From positions 2,212,558 through 2,276,557 of the forward strand of contig VWZW01004624.1 in the NCBI GenBank assembly GCA_013397115.1: a DNA stretch of 64,000 nucleotides, read 5' to 3'. The stretch is from Edolisoma coerulescens. Its lineage: Eukaryota > Chordata > Aves > Passeriformes > Campephagidae. The translations under genes and the position numbers were made by a program. Under the pieces are notes generated by a model, which was not told the DNA's origin, made no database searches, and was given only the letters and a program-made list of their open reading frames with translations. Shown here piece by piece: positions 22,452 to 35,900 of this stretch; position 1 is the first letter of the stretch; each line of letters begins with the position of its first letter.

Positions 22452-22600
22452 AAAAACTGGCAATAGAATTTTCTGGTGGTATAAGTGCATCTAAAGTAGA
22501 AGTTTTGCTAGCACAGCTATGGTGGAATGAATGTAGAATAAAAAGTAGTCCCGATAGAGCCATGAGACCAAAATTTTCCTGTGTAGACCAAGTCCTATGA
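22452..22600. mobile_element. Relic of an old sauropsid DNA-transposon-like interspersed repeat
   Basis: Three ordered words match a repeat I recall as very common in turtles and crocodilians and present as relics in birds: TGGTATAAGTGCATCTA (22477-22493), GTTTTGCTAGCACAGCTATG (22502-22521) and TTTCCTGTGTAGACCAAGTC (22575-22594). In that family a GGTATAA-TGCATCTACAC block, a TTTTGC-GGCATAGCTATG block and a GTGTAGAC-AGGCC end follow each other in this order. The copy is diverged and the terminal repeats are not intact. I cannot give the family name or class with certainty. Confidence 0.5.
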
Positions 22601-25600
22601 AGAAATGTCACGAGAAAAAATAATTATGATCTGAGAAAGGATGGATTGTCTCACTTTAATCTGCAAGAAATGATGGAACAAAACCATACAGTGGGAAAAA
22701 GACAGTAAGGGTGCCTCTAATAGCTCACTTAAGTGCATTTTAGGAGTATGGATCAGGATCACCATTAAAAAAATAAGGATAGTCCCATGGGACTAGCAGA
22801 TATTAAGAGTAAAATAATGTATTATTCTTATTCCTAATATTTGGTCCTCTCAGTTTAGTAACTATATGAAAAAACCTTCCTTGAGAATTTTGTATAAGGT
22901 ATTTAGCAGTAGGACTCACATCGTAGTACAATGTGTAGTACTAAAAATACCACACCATCTTAAGCTTTTTTTATCAGTCTGTATTAAAAATACCAATAAC
23001 TAATGATATAATTACAGAGAACTTGTTAATCAATTGTTTCATCTTTGAAATATAGCTGCAATAGGAAGATGTGCTTGTTTTTTAATAAATCTTGATAATA
23101 TTCTATCAGTTTAAAGAGCTACACATTGAACTTATATAGATAACTGGTTTAGTCTCAAAATGATAAAATGTGTTAAGATATAAAGATCATTTTATTGCTT
23201 GAAAAGAAGTCATGACTTAAAATATTGTACTTCAGTTGCATGCACATGATTTGTATAATCAATCATCCAAAATAAACTCGACTTTTTAGGCATTTAACTG
23301 AAAGCAGACAAGCTAAAAACCTGCTCTAAAAACCCATGAAAAAAAAGATTAAGAACAGAAAATATCTTAATTTTTATGTATACCTGTTTTCTCCTGGTTT
23401 AAGTTCAGTGCAACTTAAGTCAGTCTATTAAGCAACAAACTGCAGAACAAAGTTTAAATGCTAGTAACATTACCAATTACAAGACAATACTATTATCTGA
23501 AGAAATGCACAACTGATTATCAAGGAGATGACTGTTAAATAGTTGAGAATAATAAAGTCAACTAGAAGATGTGGTGTATCCAACACTGACTGATAAAGAA
23601 GGCTGCATTCTCCTGCATGTAAATGTATTCTGAAGGACATTCAAAGTAACATACAATGAAGTCAGCATTTTACTGCCGTGATGCACTGGTGAAAATGTTG
23701 GTGGAGTATGCAGCGGTGGACATTTAGGTCCCAAATTTCTCTCCAATATTTGAATTTGTCTCACGTTTGTAGTAAGTAGTGGAAAAAGAAAAAAAATTAT
23801 TGCTCGCTCGTCAACTAGCATGAAATAAGTTGAAATGCAGAATACTTTGAAAAGTCAATGTAAAGGATCCAGGTTGAAGCATTAGTTAGAATATATGAAA
23901 GATTTATATTATTATAAAACAACAACAAAAAAAAAGCACTAGGAAGCCATGGGAATTAGCATAAGCTAGATATACAGAGCTCAATTTGGGACATCATTAA
24001 TGCAGTGACACCTCCCTCAGTGGAATATACCTCAAATACGTATTTAGTGGCATGGCAGCATTAGTTAAATAAAGGTACCAAGGCAAGAGAAACCTTATGA
24101 ACATAGCAAAGAACTCCTGAGAGCTGCTTTTCCTTTTAGCATTTGGCATGTAAAGTATAGTACATTTATGCACCTATGCAGTGGCAAATTTGTGCCTGCT
24201 TTATGATCCACATATTTCCTCTGAACCACCTTCTCCTGATGAGCAATTCACATTGCCGCTGTTTGGGTCAGATAGATGAAAACCCTAACTTTGTAGGTGA
24301 CACCTTCATTTTCATCCCAGCTGACTGTAGAGCTTCTAATTTAGAAAGACAAAGGTTATTATACCTGGTAGGAAGGGGAGTAGTACCAGGTCTGCAAACT
24401 TAAATCTAAGGAAATGAGAAAACACTTTTTTGTACTCACTGTATATAAATACACAAAATACACATAGCTCATCAGCAAGAAAAATTAGCCCCTTTCATTT
24501 CTCATCCACAAACTGAACAGTGACAGAAGCATGGACTTCAATATACAATCTATCAGCTTTAATTTTGTCATGTTGAGAGAGAGAAATCCAGACTGAAGAG
24601 TAAAGAAAATACATCCTTTGTTAAACCTGTATTATAAAAAGATATAAAACTACAAAAAATTTGTTATTGCACTCTTGACTTTAAAGTCTTCTTTCAAAGT
24701 TTTCTTTCTCCTACAACATTGTCAGAGATAAATCTCACAAGCATAGGGATCCTTGCAGTTAATTCAAGGCTCAATAAAGACAAGATAGATAAAAACTCAG
24801 ATTTTTGTACTCTTGACAACCTTTGCCATAAGGTTAGTTAATTTTGATTTTTTTTTATTTTAGAAAAATCACTTGGAAAAGGCCTACCTGTGCTGCCTTG
24901 TTCTCCTCCTTTTTTAACTTCCGTCTGAATTCCATTTCCTACACCAGACAAAAAACCAATTTATTATTGCATCTTCATACACACAGAAGATTATGAAAGC
25001 ATGTTTATCTATTTCTTAGCTGTTGACAGTGGAGTAGGAAAACAACACTTTTTTGTACTGTTTGGATTATAAAAGGGTCTTGAACACACAAACTTGAAAA
25101 GACGGATTGGCTTCAATGGATTAGCCATAGCTACCTTAAAAACACTTTTGAGCTTATACGGACATTCAGAAAAGCAATCATCAAAACAACACTTTTATCA
25201 TCAAAAATATTTTATTTTTTATGTGTGATGCATGCTCCTTTTAGCAGCTCAGTTAACTTTCAGTTCTATGTAATACTCAGAGGGAACTTGAGTATTCGGG
25301 GTCTGCCTTCTTAACTGAATCCCAGTGGGAAGATCAGATAGCATCTGGCCTTTGTGAATCAACATAGAGTGGCTGCTGGGAAGGAAGGGGTAGTCCTCTG
25401 TTCCTGTTTACTTTTGTACAGTCACAATACACATAGTGACCAGAATTCTTCCTGGCTTCACCTGCAGCAGGTAATGCAGTGGCATTGGCTTGTCAGTCTT
25501 TCAACCAATCTAATGAACTAGGCAAACACAGAAGTGTTGATTCATTAAGTGCCATCTCCGCTCTTGGGAGTCCTTGGGAAACAACGTCTGAGCCACCAGT

Positions 25601-28600
25601 GTTAACTCATCACAAAGTTCCTGAGGTAGTGCATCTCCTCTATATCCCTTCCCATCCCCTGCTACAGAGGCATTCCACCTCTGTGGAAAGATCTAGCCTA
25701 CAACCCAACCAAAACCAGCTCAGTCTGACTTGCAGATGCCAGTGCATTCAGCTTTGGTTGGGATATAAAGAAGTTCTTCTCTTGTAAATGGAAAACATTT
25801 TGACTAAAAGCTGTCAAATTGCAGCAAGTAGCAAAGTCCACCAGACTTTATTCACTGTCATTTTGTAGAGGGAAAGAAAAAAGCCTTCAAGGAGATCATA
25901 TGAGTCATGGGATTGGGTTTCCAGAGGGCTCTTTGGGATTCTTTTTGACCAAGAGTTTTCTAACACTGTTCGAGCAGGGGCTGTGTGAAACTCAGCAATT
26001 TTGACTGTCATGCTATTTTTCAGTTCCAGCTTTCATCACTTTGTGCCTTTTGGGTCTAACTTTGCCTCCACTTAAGTGGTTGTCAATGTAGAATAAATCA
26101 CATGAAGAATACTTAGGGCCATGTTCTTTGCCCAGCCCACATAATAGAGGAAGGAACTAAATCCTCAGAAATAAAGGGTATACTCTCATTCTCAGTATGA
26201 CTGTTAAAATGCTGGAGAACTGTTACACTGAAGACGAGAAATAGTTGTTTTCTCTAGTATGTACTAGATTCAAATCTGACAGGACTTGCAGACCTCTGAT
26301 GCTTTTTTAGAAAATCAGGAAAAAAATCTGTGTCTGTTGAGCACAATGCATAAGTAGAACAGAGTAATAAAGAATGTATTGCACAACGCATGAGTAGCTG
26401 CAGCACAAATTAATATATTGTGATGGGTTTAGGAGACAGAGGGGTGTCCAGAGCTGGACCTGGAACAGTCAAGCCAGTGATTCATGGCTTTCTGTAGTGA
26501 GGTCAATGATTCTTGAATTCCAGCCTCTGTAACCATGCCTTGCCATTCATTCTTTTCCAAATGCAAAATATTGCGTTCTTTCTATAAGAGACACATGCTA
26601 AAGGACACTGGGACTCATTAACAAACTGGAAAGTTAAGCACTTCTTTACATTTGAGGGCAGCAGATAAACTGGGATCTTAAAATACATTTTTTAAAGAAA
26701 AGAAATCATGGCCTGATTCTGACTCACTCTTGCATAGGAAGCTCATGTAAGTGTGAAGACTCTAGAGAGGAGCCAGCTTCACAGTAGGAAAAGCTTATTT
26801 TGTTATTATTAGCAGCCTGAGGTGTGCTGATCATTTTACTCCTGGTATTTTGCCATCTCTTAACAAGCATTGCCACAAAATGACTCACGAAAAGGGGTTT
26901 TTGAATGGAGCTCAGTCATTTTGGCACAGATTCCAACTCCGATCATAGGGAAACCATTTACTTTTCCAATTACGTGGTCAAGGCACAACCCCAAGTACTG
27001 CAGAATCTTCTCTTCCCATGTTAACCTAGCAGGAACGGCCAACTAATAAACAGAAGTGAGTGTTTGGTGAACTTTATAGTCAGAAACTGTACACAAAACT
27101 CTTCGGGCCATCAACTTCCATTCAATATTTACATGCTGTTCTTGAAGACATTTCTTGGAATCAATTTTCAGAAATGTATTTCAGCAACAGCTACAAAAAT
27201 TATAGCTCCTTTTTTCAATAGGTATCTTTAGAAGTGACATGTAACTGACCTATCAGCTCCCATCCTTCACTTGGCGGTGGTTTAAATCAACTCTGCAGAA
27301 GAAATCAATCTGATTTAAATTTGAATTAGACCTTTGCTAGACAAATCTCATTAAAACAGAAGCCTTAAACAACACAAGGCTTTGTCACCTACACACTTGT
27401 TTTTCAGATCTAATCCACACAATGGTCTGTTGACCATGAACTCTTCGCCCCTGTGGGAACTGAGAGTGATCTCCTTCACACTTCTTAACTTCAAAACATT
27501 GCTTTCATCCCTTCTTTACCCCTTGGTTCCTCTCTCCCTCTGATCACAGAAATCATCTCAGTAACTCTTACTCAACACTGGAAAGCATTCCAGCGTTTCA
27601 CAGAGCCTCACATCCGTTACTGTTTACAGCAGTGTATCCCACAGTTAGGCAGTACTGGGCTGATCCCCGAGTCACTGAAGTCAGAAGAGATTTTGCCACA
27701 GACAATAATGAGCAAATTTTGCAGGAAATTTTGTATTACATCCAGGTGTATTTTTTTATTAAAGGTATTTTTCACTTAATCTAAATAACAGGGCATCAGT
27801 ATCCAATGGGTATATTCTTTCTAACTTTGCTCAGTGCAAAAAGCTTTTTCATTTACTATACTTTTGGTTCAAGTGCACAAAATTAAGTGGGGCAGTTAAA
27901 ACCAGGCAAATAATGTACCTGATGATGTACCAGATTTTATTTACATTATTATATAGCTATTAGATGTAATATTGTCTGCTCCTGTCACTCTCTGCAATGT
28001 GTTTGATGATTCAGGGAATAAATAAAACCCAGGGTTAGCAAATAAATGAGAGCAGAATTGGCAGCACACCAAGTCTGCTTTATTTGACTGAGAGAGAGAT
28101 GTGTTACATGGCCTGTTTGTTTAAATTACGCCAAGACTTGAGATACACCAGGTGTTGTAGACCATGGAATAGAGCCCTTAAAGTATTTGCAAAAGCCAGA
28201 TTTCTGTTTACTGGTTTGCCAGAATACCAACCCAGAACGTTTATACTGAGAAGTTGGAAGAACAGGACTTTGTGATACCATTTTGCTACTATTTTTATTA
28301 ATTAAAGTTACAGAAATGTCTCGTATGTGCTAACTATCCAGTCTCCCTGTGTGTCTGTCTCTACACACATGTAGAATATGTAGTATATGTAATTTTGTGA
28401 AATTATTTTAGTGACTATCTTAGTGGTTCTGAAACACCATAACACAGTTCTTTAATACAGATCAAGCCATCCTATCTTTATTCAACTAAATATTCCTTAA
28501 GTTCAGTAAATGGGAGATGGGTCTGAGAGACTTAATCTGTCAGGGTTTTTCGCCCCACTGCCTCTTCCATCAGAGACAGCCAGACAGAGTGGGTTAAAAC

Positions 28601-29039
28601 CAAGGAGACCCTGATCTGTTCTTTCAGGACAGGTATGGAAGAACAGTGTCACAAAGAGACTTTAGTAGGGAGGATCTAGCACAAACTACACTTAAAAATT
28701 GTTAAGTTTTCCTTAGGAACATACTGAAGATGCATTCAGGGATTCACAGCAGAGATGGCTGGGCCACTACCTTTGTGCTGCTCCCCACAGCATCCCGCAA
28801 AGCAAGCAAAGTGGGGCAGATGAGGGATCCTCACCCACTTCACTGCAAAGTCAGCCAAGGCGGTTCAACCTACCATAGAAGATTGCCTGAAGTAATCCAC
28901 TTAACTTTGCAGTGCTCTGGGGCCAATAACCTTTGGCAAGGGAAGAGGTTAAACCAGCAGGAGTTTTGTCTTAAGTTAGTAAAGCAATTTCTGCAGTGAA
29001 CGTCAGACCATAGCCTGAATCAGGTTCAAAACTTACACA
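22601..29039. other. Unannotated unique AT-rich sequence
   Basis: About 6.4 kb with no recognised gene or transposon. It contains a degenerate 40-base tandem duplication at 26341-26420. Open frames up to 102 codons (25479-25787, plus strand) have no domain. Confidence 0.5.
26341..26420. repeat. Degenerate 40-base tandem duplication
   Basis: GCACAATGCATAAGTAG (26341-26357) recurs as GCACAACGCATGAGTAG (26381-26397) with two mismatches and exact 40-base spacing. The rest of each unit is only weakly similar, so this is an old duplication or a chance pair of related words. Confidence 0.5.
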
Positions 29040-29125
29040 GCAAGAGAGAGGTGGGGGGAAGAAAGAAAGGGGGAGGGGGAGTAGTGGACTAGGAGGACAG
29101 GGGGAGAGAGAAGCAGGAAGAGAGT
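29040..29125. repeat. Homopurine (G/A) tract
   Basis: About 85 bases of almost pure G and A on the plus strand, with several G5-G6 runs and GA repeats. It is a simple repeat capable of triplex or partial quadruplex folding. The G runs are too unevenly spaced for a standard four-run quadruplex. Confidence 0.75.
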
Positions 29126-32100
29126 ACGCATTCCCTCTTTAACTCTATGATCAGTTACCAGCACTCTGAGCAAACAAACCCGTATCTGTCTACCAACAAA
29201 ATAAAGGTTAATGCATGTGAGGCTTCTTTCAGTTTCACCCAGTCATTCTTGTGTTTTAGTGATTTTCTTCCCTGCCTTGAATAGAAAAAGATTACTTTTT
29301 AAAAACCAACTGCAGCAGCAGTGACATGAGTTATCTTCCAACCAAAGTGCATTGTCTTGGATTCAGTTATCTCTGAGACTGCCTTTTTTTTGGTATCTTC
29401 TGGTGGTTATAACTTACAACTGCCTGGAGTGCTTTTATTGTCCAATTCAAACATCTTGACGGACAAAACATTCCTACTGACTCTCTCTGGAACCCTCTCT
29501 CTTGAAGCCTGCCAAAGCCCGAGTTTCAGCATGCACAGAACACACTGCAAGTCTGCTTAATCTCACTTTGCGTTTAGCAAGAGGATATTGGGATAGTCCC
29601 AGAGAAATGCTGAGAGGTTTGTGTTGATCTAATGAAGAAGATAATAATGCCATGCTTACAAGGAAGCATGTACTTTCGTATGCTGGTTAGTGTGGCTGAT
29701 GGAATAAATAAAGAAAGGAGATCTCTAGGATAAATTCCTAATTCCAGCAAAGTTGGACATAAAACTCCAACTGAAGGTAGTGGAACCAGCATTTTGTCTC
29801 TGTTTTTTTGGGGTTTTTTTTATTGTTCTGTAGTTTATCCTTTAATATCGGTGAATGTCATCAGTTTCTAGTCTGTAGAAGAGACAGAGATTACTGTTGT
29901 ACAAAGAAATACATGTATTTTTTAACATAATTTTTGAGAAAATTTTCTTGATAAGAAAGTGAAGAATCCGCTCATTTTTCCATTAATATAAGCATAAGTG
30001 TTAGAACAGAGGATGGATTTTGTGCACAAAAACTAAACTACTGCTTTTCTCACTGCTAAAGTTTTTTTAAAACCAATTTTAATGGCCTTGCAAGCAAAAT
30101 AGATTCAATAGGTCTGATCTGCCAATACATTACTCAATTTGTATGTCAGTACAACTCCATTGATTTTTGTGCTATTATGGCTGTGTAGAAATGAAATAGC
30201 ACAGTGTTGAATCAAACCTATTCAAAGACTGACTGATGGTCCTGTTCAGAAATCAGATGAATTAAGAAAAACAAAATATGTTGAGAGGAGATGATGTTCC
30301 AGATGTGCTGTAGTGGGAGGGAGGATCACACACTATAACAAATGGGCTGATTTCTATGATAGAACACGTTTCACAGTGGAGAAATGATGTGAAATATCAG
30401 GACAATATACGGTTTGTTTGAAAGCCTCATCATTGTCTAAAAATAGCCCCTAGCTTTTGTTTTTCCTCATTGAGAACTATTCTGATCCCAATACTGCATC
30501 TCTATTTCTTCACAGAATAAAGTTTGCTAAGTATGGGTTGCACAGGCAGGAAGATTTGTTGCTTTGGGACTTGGGACAAAATCTAATTTTATTAGGCTCT
30601 ATGTTTCTGCTTATAGTGGTGAGGCAGAATATCAAATGAGCTGTTTAACTGTGTTAACACGTTTGCACTGGTTACAAGGTTCATTTTCATAATTCTTTAA
30701 ATGACTGGCCTTCACCCTAACATGAAAGCAAGCCTTATTCCATTAAGCCCTCAGTTCACCCAAGTTACTAAAAAATGGGGCCTCTGTATATTCCAAAGTT
30801 TAGGTCACATTAGCCAGCTGCTTGGTTAGGGTAATCTAAACCAAAACAAGAATATTGCTTTTCTCTAAATAGGTGTTGTAGGCTGCAATACATTGGGGGC
30901 TTAAACTGTGTTATATCACTTTAGGACAGAAATCTCAAACATGAGAAAAATATGTGTGATAAAATAAGACCAACATTGGTTTTGACCTAGTTTGAACAAA
31001 GGTGCAGAAAAATCAATGAGCCCTGGAGCAGCCTAAATGCTTTGTTAGCCTTTTACTACAACATTATATATTACATGCAAATAATGGCACAAATTTAATA
31101 CTACTATTCATGTCAAGTGATTTCTTTGAATCTATATTTTATATTTTACAGATCTTGAACAGTAACATTTTTCTTTTTAGTGCAAAGTTGCTCAAGGTTC
31201 ACTGGAGACTCTTTCAAATTGCTGCTTTCAGAGAAATAACAATGTAAAATGACATTATGATGTATAGCACCCTTCTGAAGACTTGAACCAGTGCATCAGC
31301 AAGTCACCAAAACCTCTGGGAATGAAGCAATCTCCAGGGCACTATTGTCCAATTGTCTTAACTGGATCACTTTTAATTAGTTGCAATTAATTTCAAGTGA
31401 CAGGGCACTGAAATACCAAATTACAAAACACAGGAAAACACACTGGAATTTGGAAAATATCATTGTTGGATAGTTTCTCTAGTACAGAAGAGAACTGATC
31501 TGATTATTGCCTGCCTTAATCGATATAATTTTGATTAATTTGTTTCTACAATAAAGATAAAATATGCAACAGTGTTGCTAAAGTTGTGACAGAGCTTTAG
31601 CACTCAGCCAGCTGACACACATCGGGCTAACAAGTAGTCCATAGAATTTTTGCTATTGAAGAAATCAGTATCTATCAATCTAACAGTTTCTGTGTTACAG
31701 CTAAAATGGTTTAGGATTGTGGGTGCAACAGGCTACAAACTCTCTGCATCTTTGTCCCATTCTGTCCCAATGGGCTGGTCATTCCTGCCAGGGATTCAAA
31801 AGACCCAAGTTGAGAGAGAGTTCTTATCAGTAGATTTCAAGAGAAACTGATATTTACCCTCTTGTGAAGGTATGTTAGAAACCCTGCATTTGTCAGTGCT
31901 GGAGGCACCCTATCTGGGGGATTTTGCTACCAAACATGAAACAACACCTATGGCCACTCCAGAATCCAGGCAAGGGTAACCTTGCAGCAGTTACCTTACC
32001 CCTGACTTCCCTGGAATAAGCAACCTGTAGCAAATTCAGCACAGCTTGGGGGTGAGGAACTGCTGGATCTTCTCCTTTCTGATCAGTGCAGTCAGAGCTC

Positions 32101-32971
32101 TAGAGAGTTCACACAGAGGTTTGCTGTATCCTAAGGCAGGAAGAAATGCATGCTGGAGGAGTGGCTGTCTTTCCTTCCCTGTCTCCTCAGCACCATCACT
32201 TGGCACCAATGTGCCTTAGAGATAGAGAAAGAAGTGCTATATATCATATGTACAACACCACAGAGAAGTCACTGAATTAGAATACTAAATTATGCTCTTA
32301 AGTGTTTCAATTTTGTAGATATTAACAGGCCATACCTATGACAAATTAAAACACTACATTTCTTGACACTACTAGCGGAAAAATATGTCTACAAAGTCAA
32401 ATGGGGCCAAACTTTCAATAAAGTTTTTTTAATGACAATATGTACCTCTACAACTCAAGGGGCAAAACAAACCTTCCCAAGTGAACTTAACATGACTGAA
32501 AGAAGCTGAATCATCATCTCTAGGAACTGAAATCCCAGAGTGACAATGCAATAGACAGAGGAAGACACAGTGCTCACTATTCTGTCTGCCACTGTCCTTC
32601 TATCACCAAGAAAAGGGAAAAAGTCCTCCAAGGAGCTGGTGTGGGGCCATTTGTTCCTTAGTAAGTGCACTGAACTTGCCTGAAGGAGAATGGATGTATC
32701 GTGAAGTATTTTCCCCCTTCTCTGCCACCTCCTCTGCATGTGAGCTGGAATAACTAACTTGCTTCACAAACCAGCTTTCAGATGACAGCTACTGATATAG
32801 TCAAGAGTTACCTGCAGCAGAGGTGGTGTAACCTGGTCTTTGTGTAGTCTCCTCTCTTACAAATACAATATTATTCTGTTCCTCTGTGATTACTTTGTTA
32901 CTCATTAGCTTTTTACAATTTGGAAATCTGATGATGAAGCTGATCGAGTTAGGGGGACTGGGAACTGTCTG

Positions 32972-32987
32972 AAAAAAAAAAAAAAAA
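32972..32987. repeat. Poly(A) run of 16
   Basis: Uninterrupted homopolymer with no recognisable retroposed body on either side. Confidence 0.8.
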
Positions 32988-35900
32988 TACATTTCTGAGC
33001 ATCTATGTGTTCTTGTGTTTAAAGGGTCAGTCAGACATATTTTTTCAGGAAAATACAGCTGGAAGAACCGTTTCATTACCATTTACCAAAAAATGCAAAG
33101 TAGGAACTGGTATAATTCTCAAAAAGAAACTTGTACTCACTCAAACAAGGCTTCTTTAATTGAATCATGTTTGTATACCAAGCAATATTTAGTTAGACTT
33201 ATGAAATCAAGGAATCTACTAATTATCAAATTATTCCATGCTGGCAAATCTGAGACGTAAAAATACAAAAAAATTTCCATGAAGATCAATTTCTTATTAT
33301 ATCACATATAACAATCTAAACCACTTAACTTTCTCCATTAAAAACATCTATATTTGTTCAGGTAACAAAGGCAAAATGTTTGGAATGACCAAATAAAAGT
33401 TGAGCCATGCATTTTAAAATATTTTTTTCAAAACAATTTCATCATTCTGTCTTATTTAGAGCCACCAAGGATCAAGTTCACTTTATTACAGCATCCTGCT
33501 CCTCCACCTGCAATCAGAGATTCCACTAGCCAGCTGCACTGAGCAGCCTCCTGGGACCTTACACTAAGAATGGGCCAAACTTAGACATGATGCTGTAAAA
33601 ATCAAAAGCACAAAGAACTAAAGCCTCAGTACAAAAGTCCCATGAAAAGCCAGGGTCTGATCTAGAATAAAATTCCGGTATTTTGGTACCCTGTCCAGGG
33701 TCCTCATTACTAGACAAATTGATCTTTAATGAGGAACTAGACAGAATTGGACTGGGCTCCTTTTTACAGCACAACCTATATAATTTCTGCTGCATCAAAA
33801 TGTTAAAAGTGATTTAATTTCTTTCTTTCTTTTCTTTAACACTTTTGAGGTCCTTTTTCCTTAGAGGGACAGAAGCTTTCCATAGCTGAGAAACAATGTA
33901 AACTGCAATAGGACTGAGGACTATCTTATACATTCACAGTGAGACAGAGGGGGGAAAAAACTCCACAGAACTATTTCTTTTTAGCAATGTACATATTTTT
34001 CTTATTATGCACAAGATTATCCCAAATTACAGATGTGTTAGTAGAAAAGATCAGATAACCTGCCTGTACTTCAATGTGCTGGCTAGTACACAGGTTTGGT
34101 TTTTGTTCTTTTTTTAGATTCTTTTTTTTTCCTCCTTCTTTTTAGTTACTTTGCTTAATTAAAAAGATTCAAAATAATAACATGACCTTTGATGCTGTTC
34201 TGTGATTCAATATATTCAAGAGCATCTATTTTTGTTTGTATAATATCACAGCATAAATGGTGTCATCTAACAGAGTGTGACAGGAGCTTAATTCCTGGTG
34301 CCTATGAATCAGGTCAAGAGCTCTGTCGATGACAGTGAGTTAGAGATTTACAGGAGACCAGACAAACTATAAAAACCTATGGTAGGGATTATGAGTTATC
34401 AAGATGTGCTGAGCTGGCACATGCTGCTAAGTCTGTGGTCAGCATTATCCAGGGAAGCTACAGTGCCACAGCTGCACAGCCCTCTATTACTACCAGTTAG
34501 CATCAGAGTGAGTATCAGCAGTGGAAAGACTTTAAAAAGGTTTGAAGGCAGGAGGATAAAGAAGGGAAATCAGGAGGAAAATGCATGACAAACACTAACA
34601 TCTCCAGGACTGGCAACTCGTAAATCCAAAGGTTGCTAGCAAACAAACTGTACGTTCAGCACTTTAACAAAACTGTTCAAGGAAATAACATCAACATCAA
34701 ATTGAAAGCTTTCTATTCCCTTGTTCTGGCAGAAAGTGTGAGGAAGGCAATAACTGGGGGAGGCTGCAATTTTTCATGCAGTGATTCTTTCTTTGTTGCA
34801 CATATCATCAACTGATTATTTGCAATGGAGGAACGTGCCAGGCAGGAAAAGGGCTTCTTGTTCTGTCATGCTTTCCCTTGAACTCTAGCAATTCCTTTCT
34901 TCATTTTTAATACATAGAAACACATTGCTTATGGCTCTATATATGCATGCACCAATAAAAGCCTATGGGCACACTAGCTTTTCTGAACCACTAGCTCTTC
35001 ACAGACTACAGTAGTTAAGTCTGAGTTTTACTTGCTCAAAATTGACTACATATCCCAAATAAAGAGTCAGTTTGAGAACTGAGATATATTTAACAATGAG
35101 TTTTGGTGCTTCCAGCAGTTTTCAGCCTTCCTCACTGCAGTATGGATGGAGCTTACTAAAGTCTCATATATTCAAAATATTTTACTTTTCATTTAGGTGA
35201 TAGGTTCACTTGTCATTTAGGTTTCCCCTTTCATCTAGATGATTTAGAAAATCTTGACCGCTATGATAACTTCTAGGTTTCCCTGGATGCTCTCTTCTGC
35301 AAGACTTTAGAACAGAATGAGAAGCCTGCCATGGAGATCACAGGCTATCACACACTGCAGTTTGCGGTACCAGTGTTCTAATTTTCTTTCAATGTCCTGG
35401 GCAAGGAAGTTGATAATACTGAAAGAGGTACAGAAAACCAGAATAACATACTGGCTTTGCCAGATGAAAATAGAAATGTGGTCATACTTCTTTAGAACAG
35501 ACAGAACATTTGCCCTGTCAGCAATCATCATCAGGAACCTCCCCTCATCCACACAAATTCCATTTTATATCAATTGAGGTTGGTCCAGCTTGCCTTTTAG
35601 CCTCCCAAGCAGTCTGGTTCTACAAGGATGAAGAGATTAAACCTTCCGGTGTGATAGGAGAGAAAGACAGCTGGGTGCCACCTGCACAATTATAAGTCCA
35701 CTTACGGTCTCAAATGTTCTCACATACATAACAAATAAAAGAGCTGCACAGAACACCCTCCTGTAGAGTTTCCTATAACAAAGGGCCTACTAAAAAAATC
35801 ATCCCGTAACATTCTTTAAGATTTATTGGAAGGAAAAAAATTGCCTCAGCAAAGATCAACCATGCCCTTCCTACCAGATACCAGGACGAGCCAAGAACAT

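Noticed and set aside
16066..32987. A16 runs at 16066 and 32972 as tails of processed pseudogenes or SINEs
   Set aside because: The upstream sequences resemble no gene or SINE, and no target-site duplications were found by eye.
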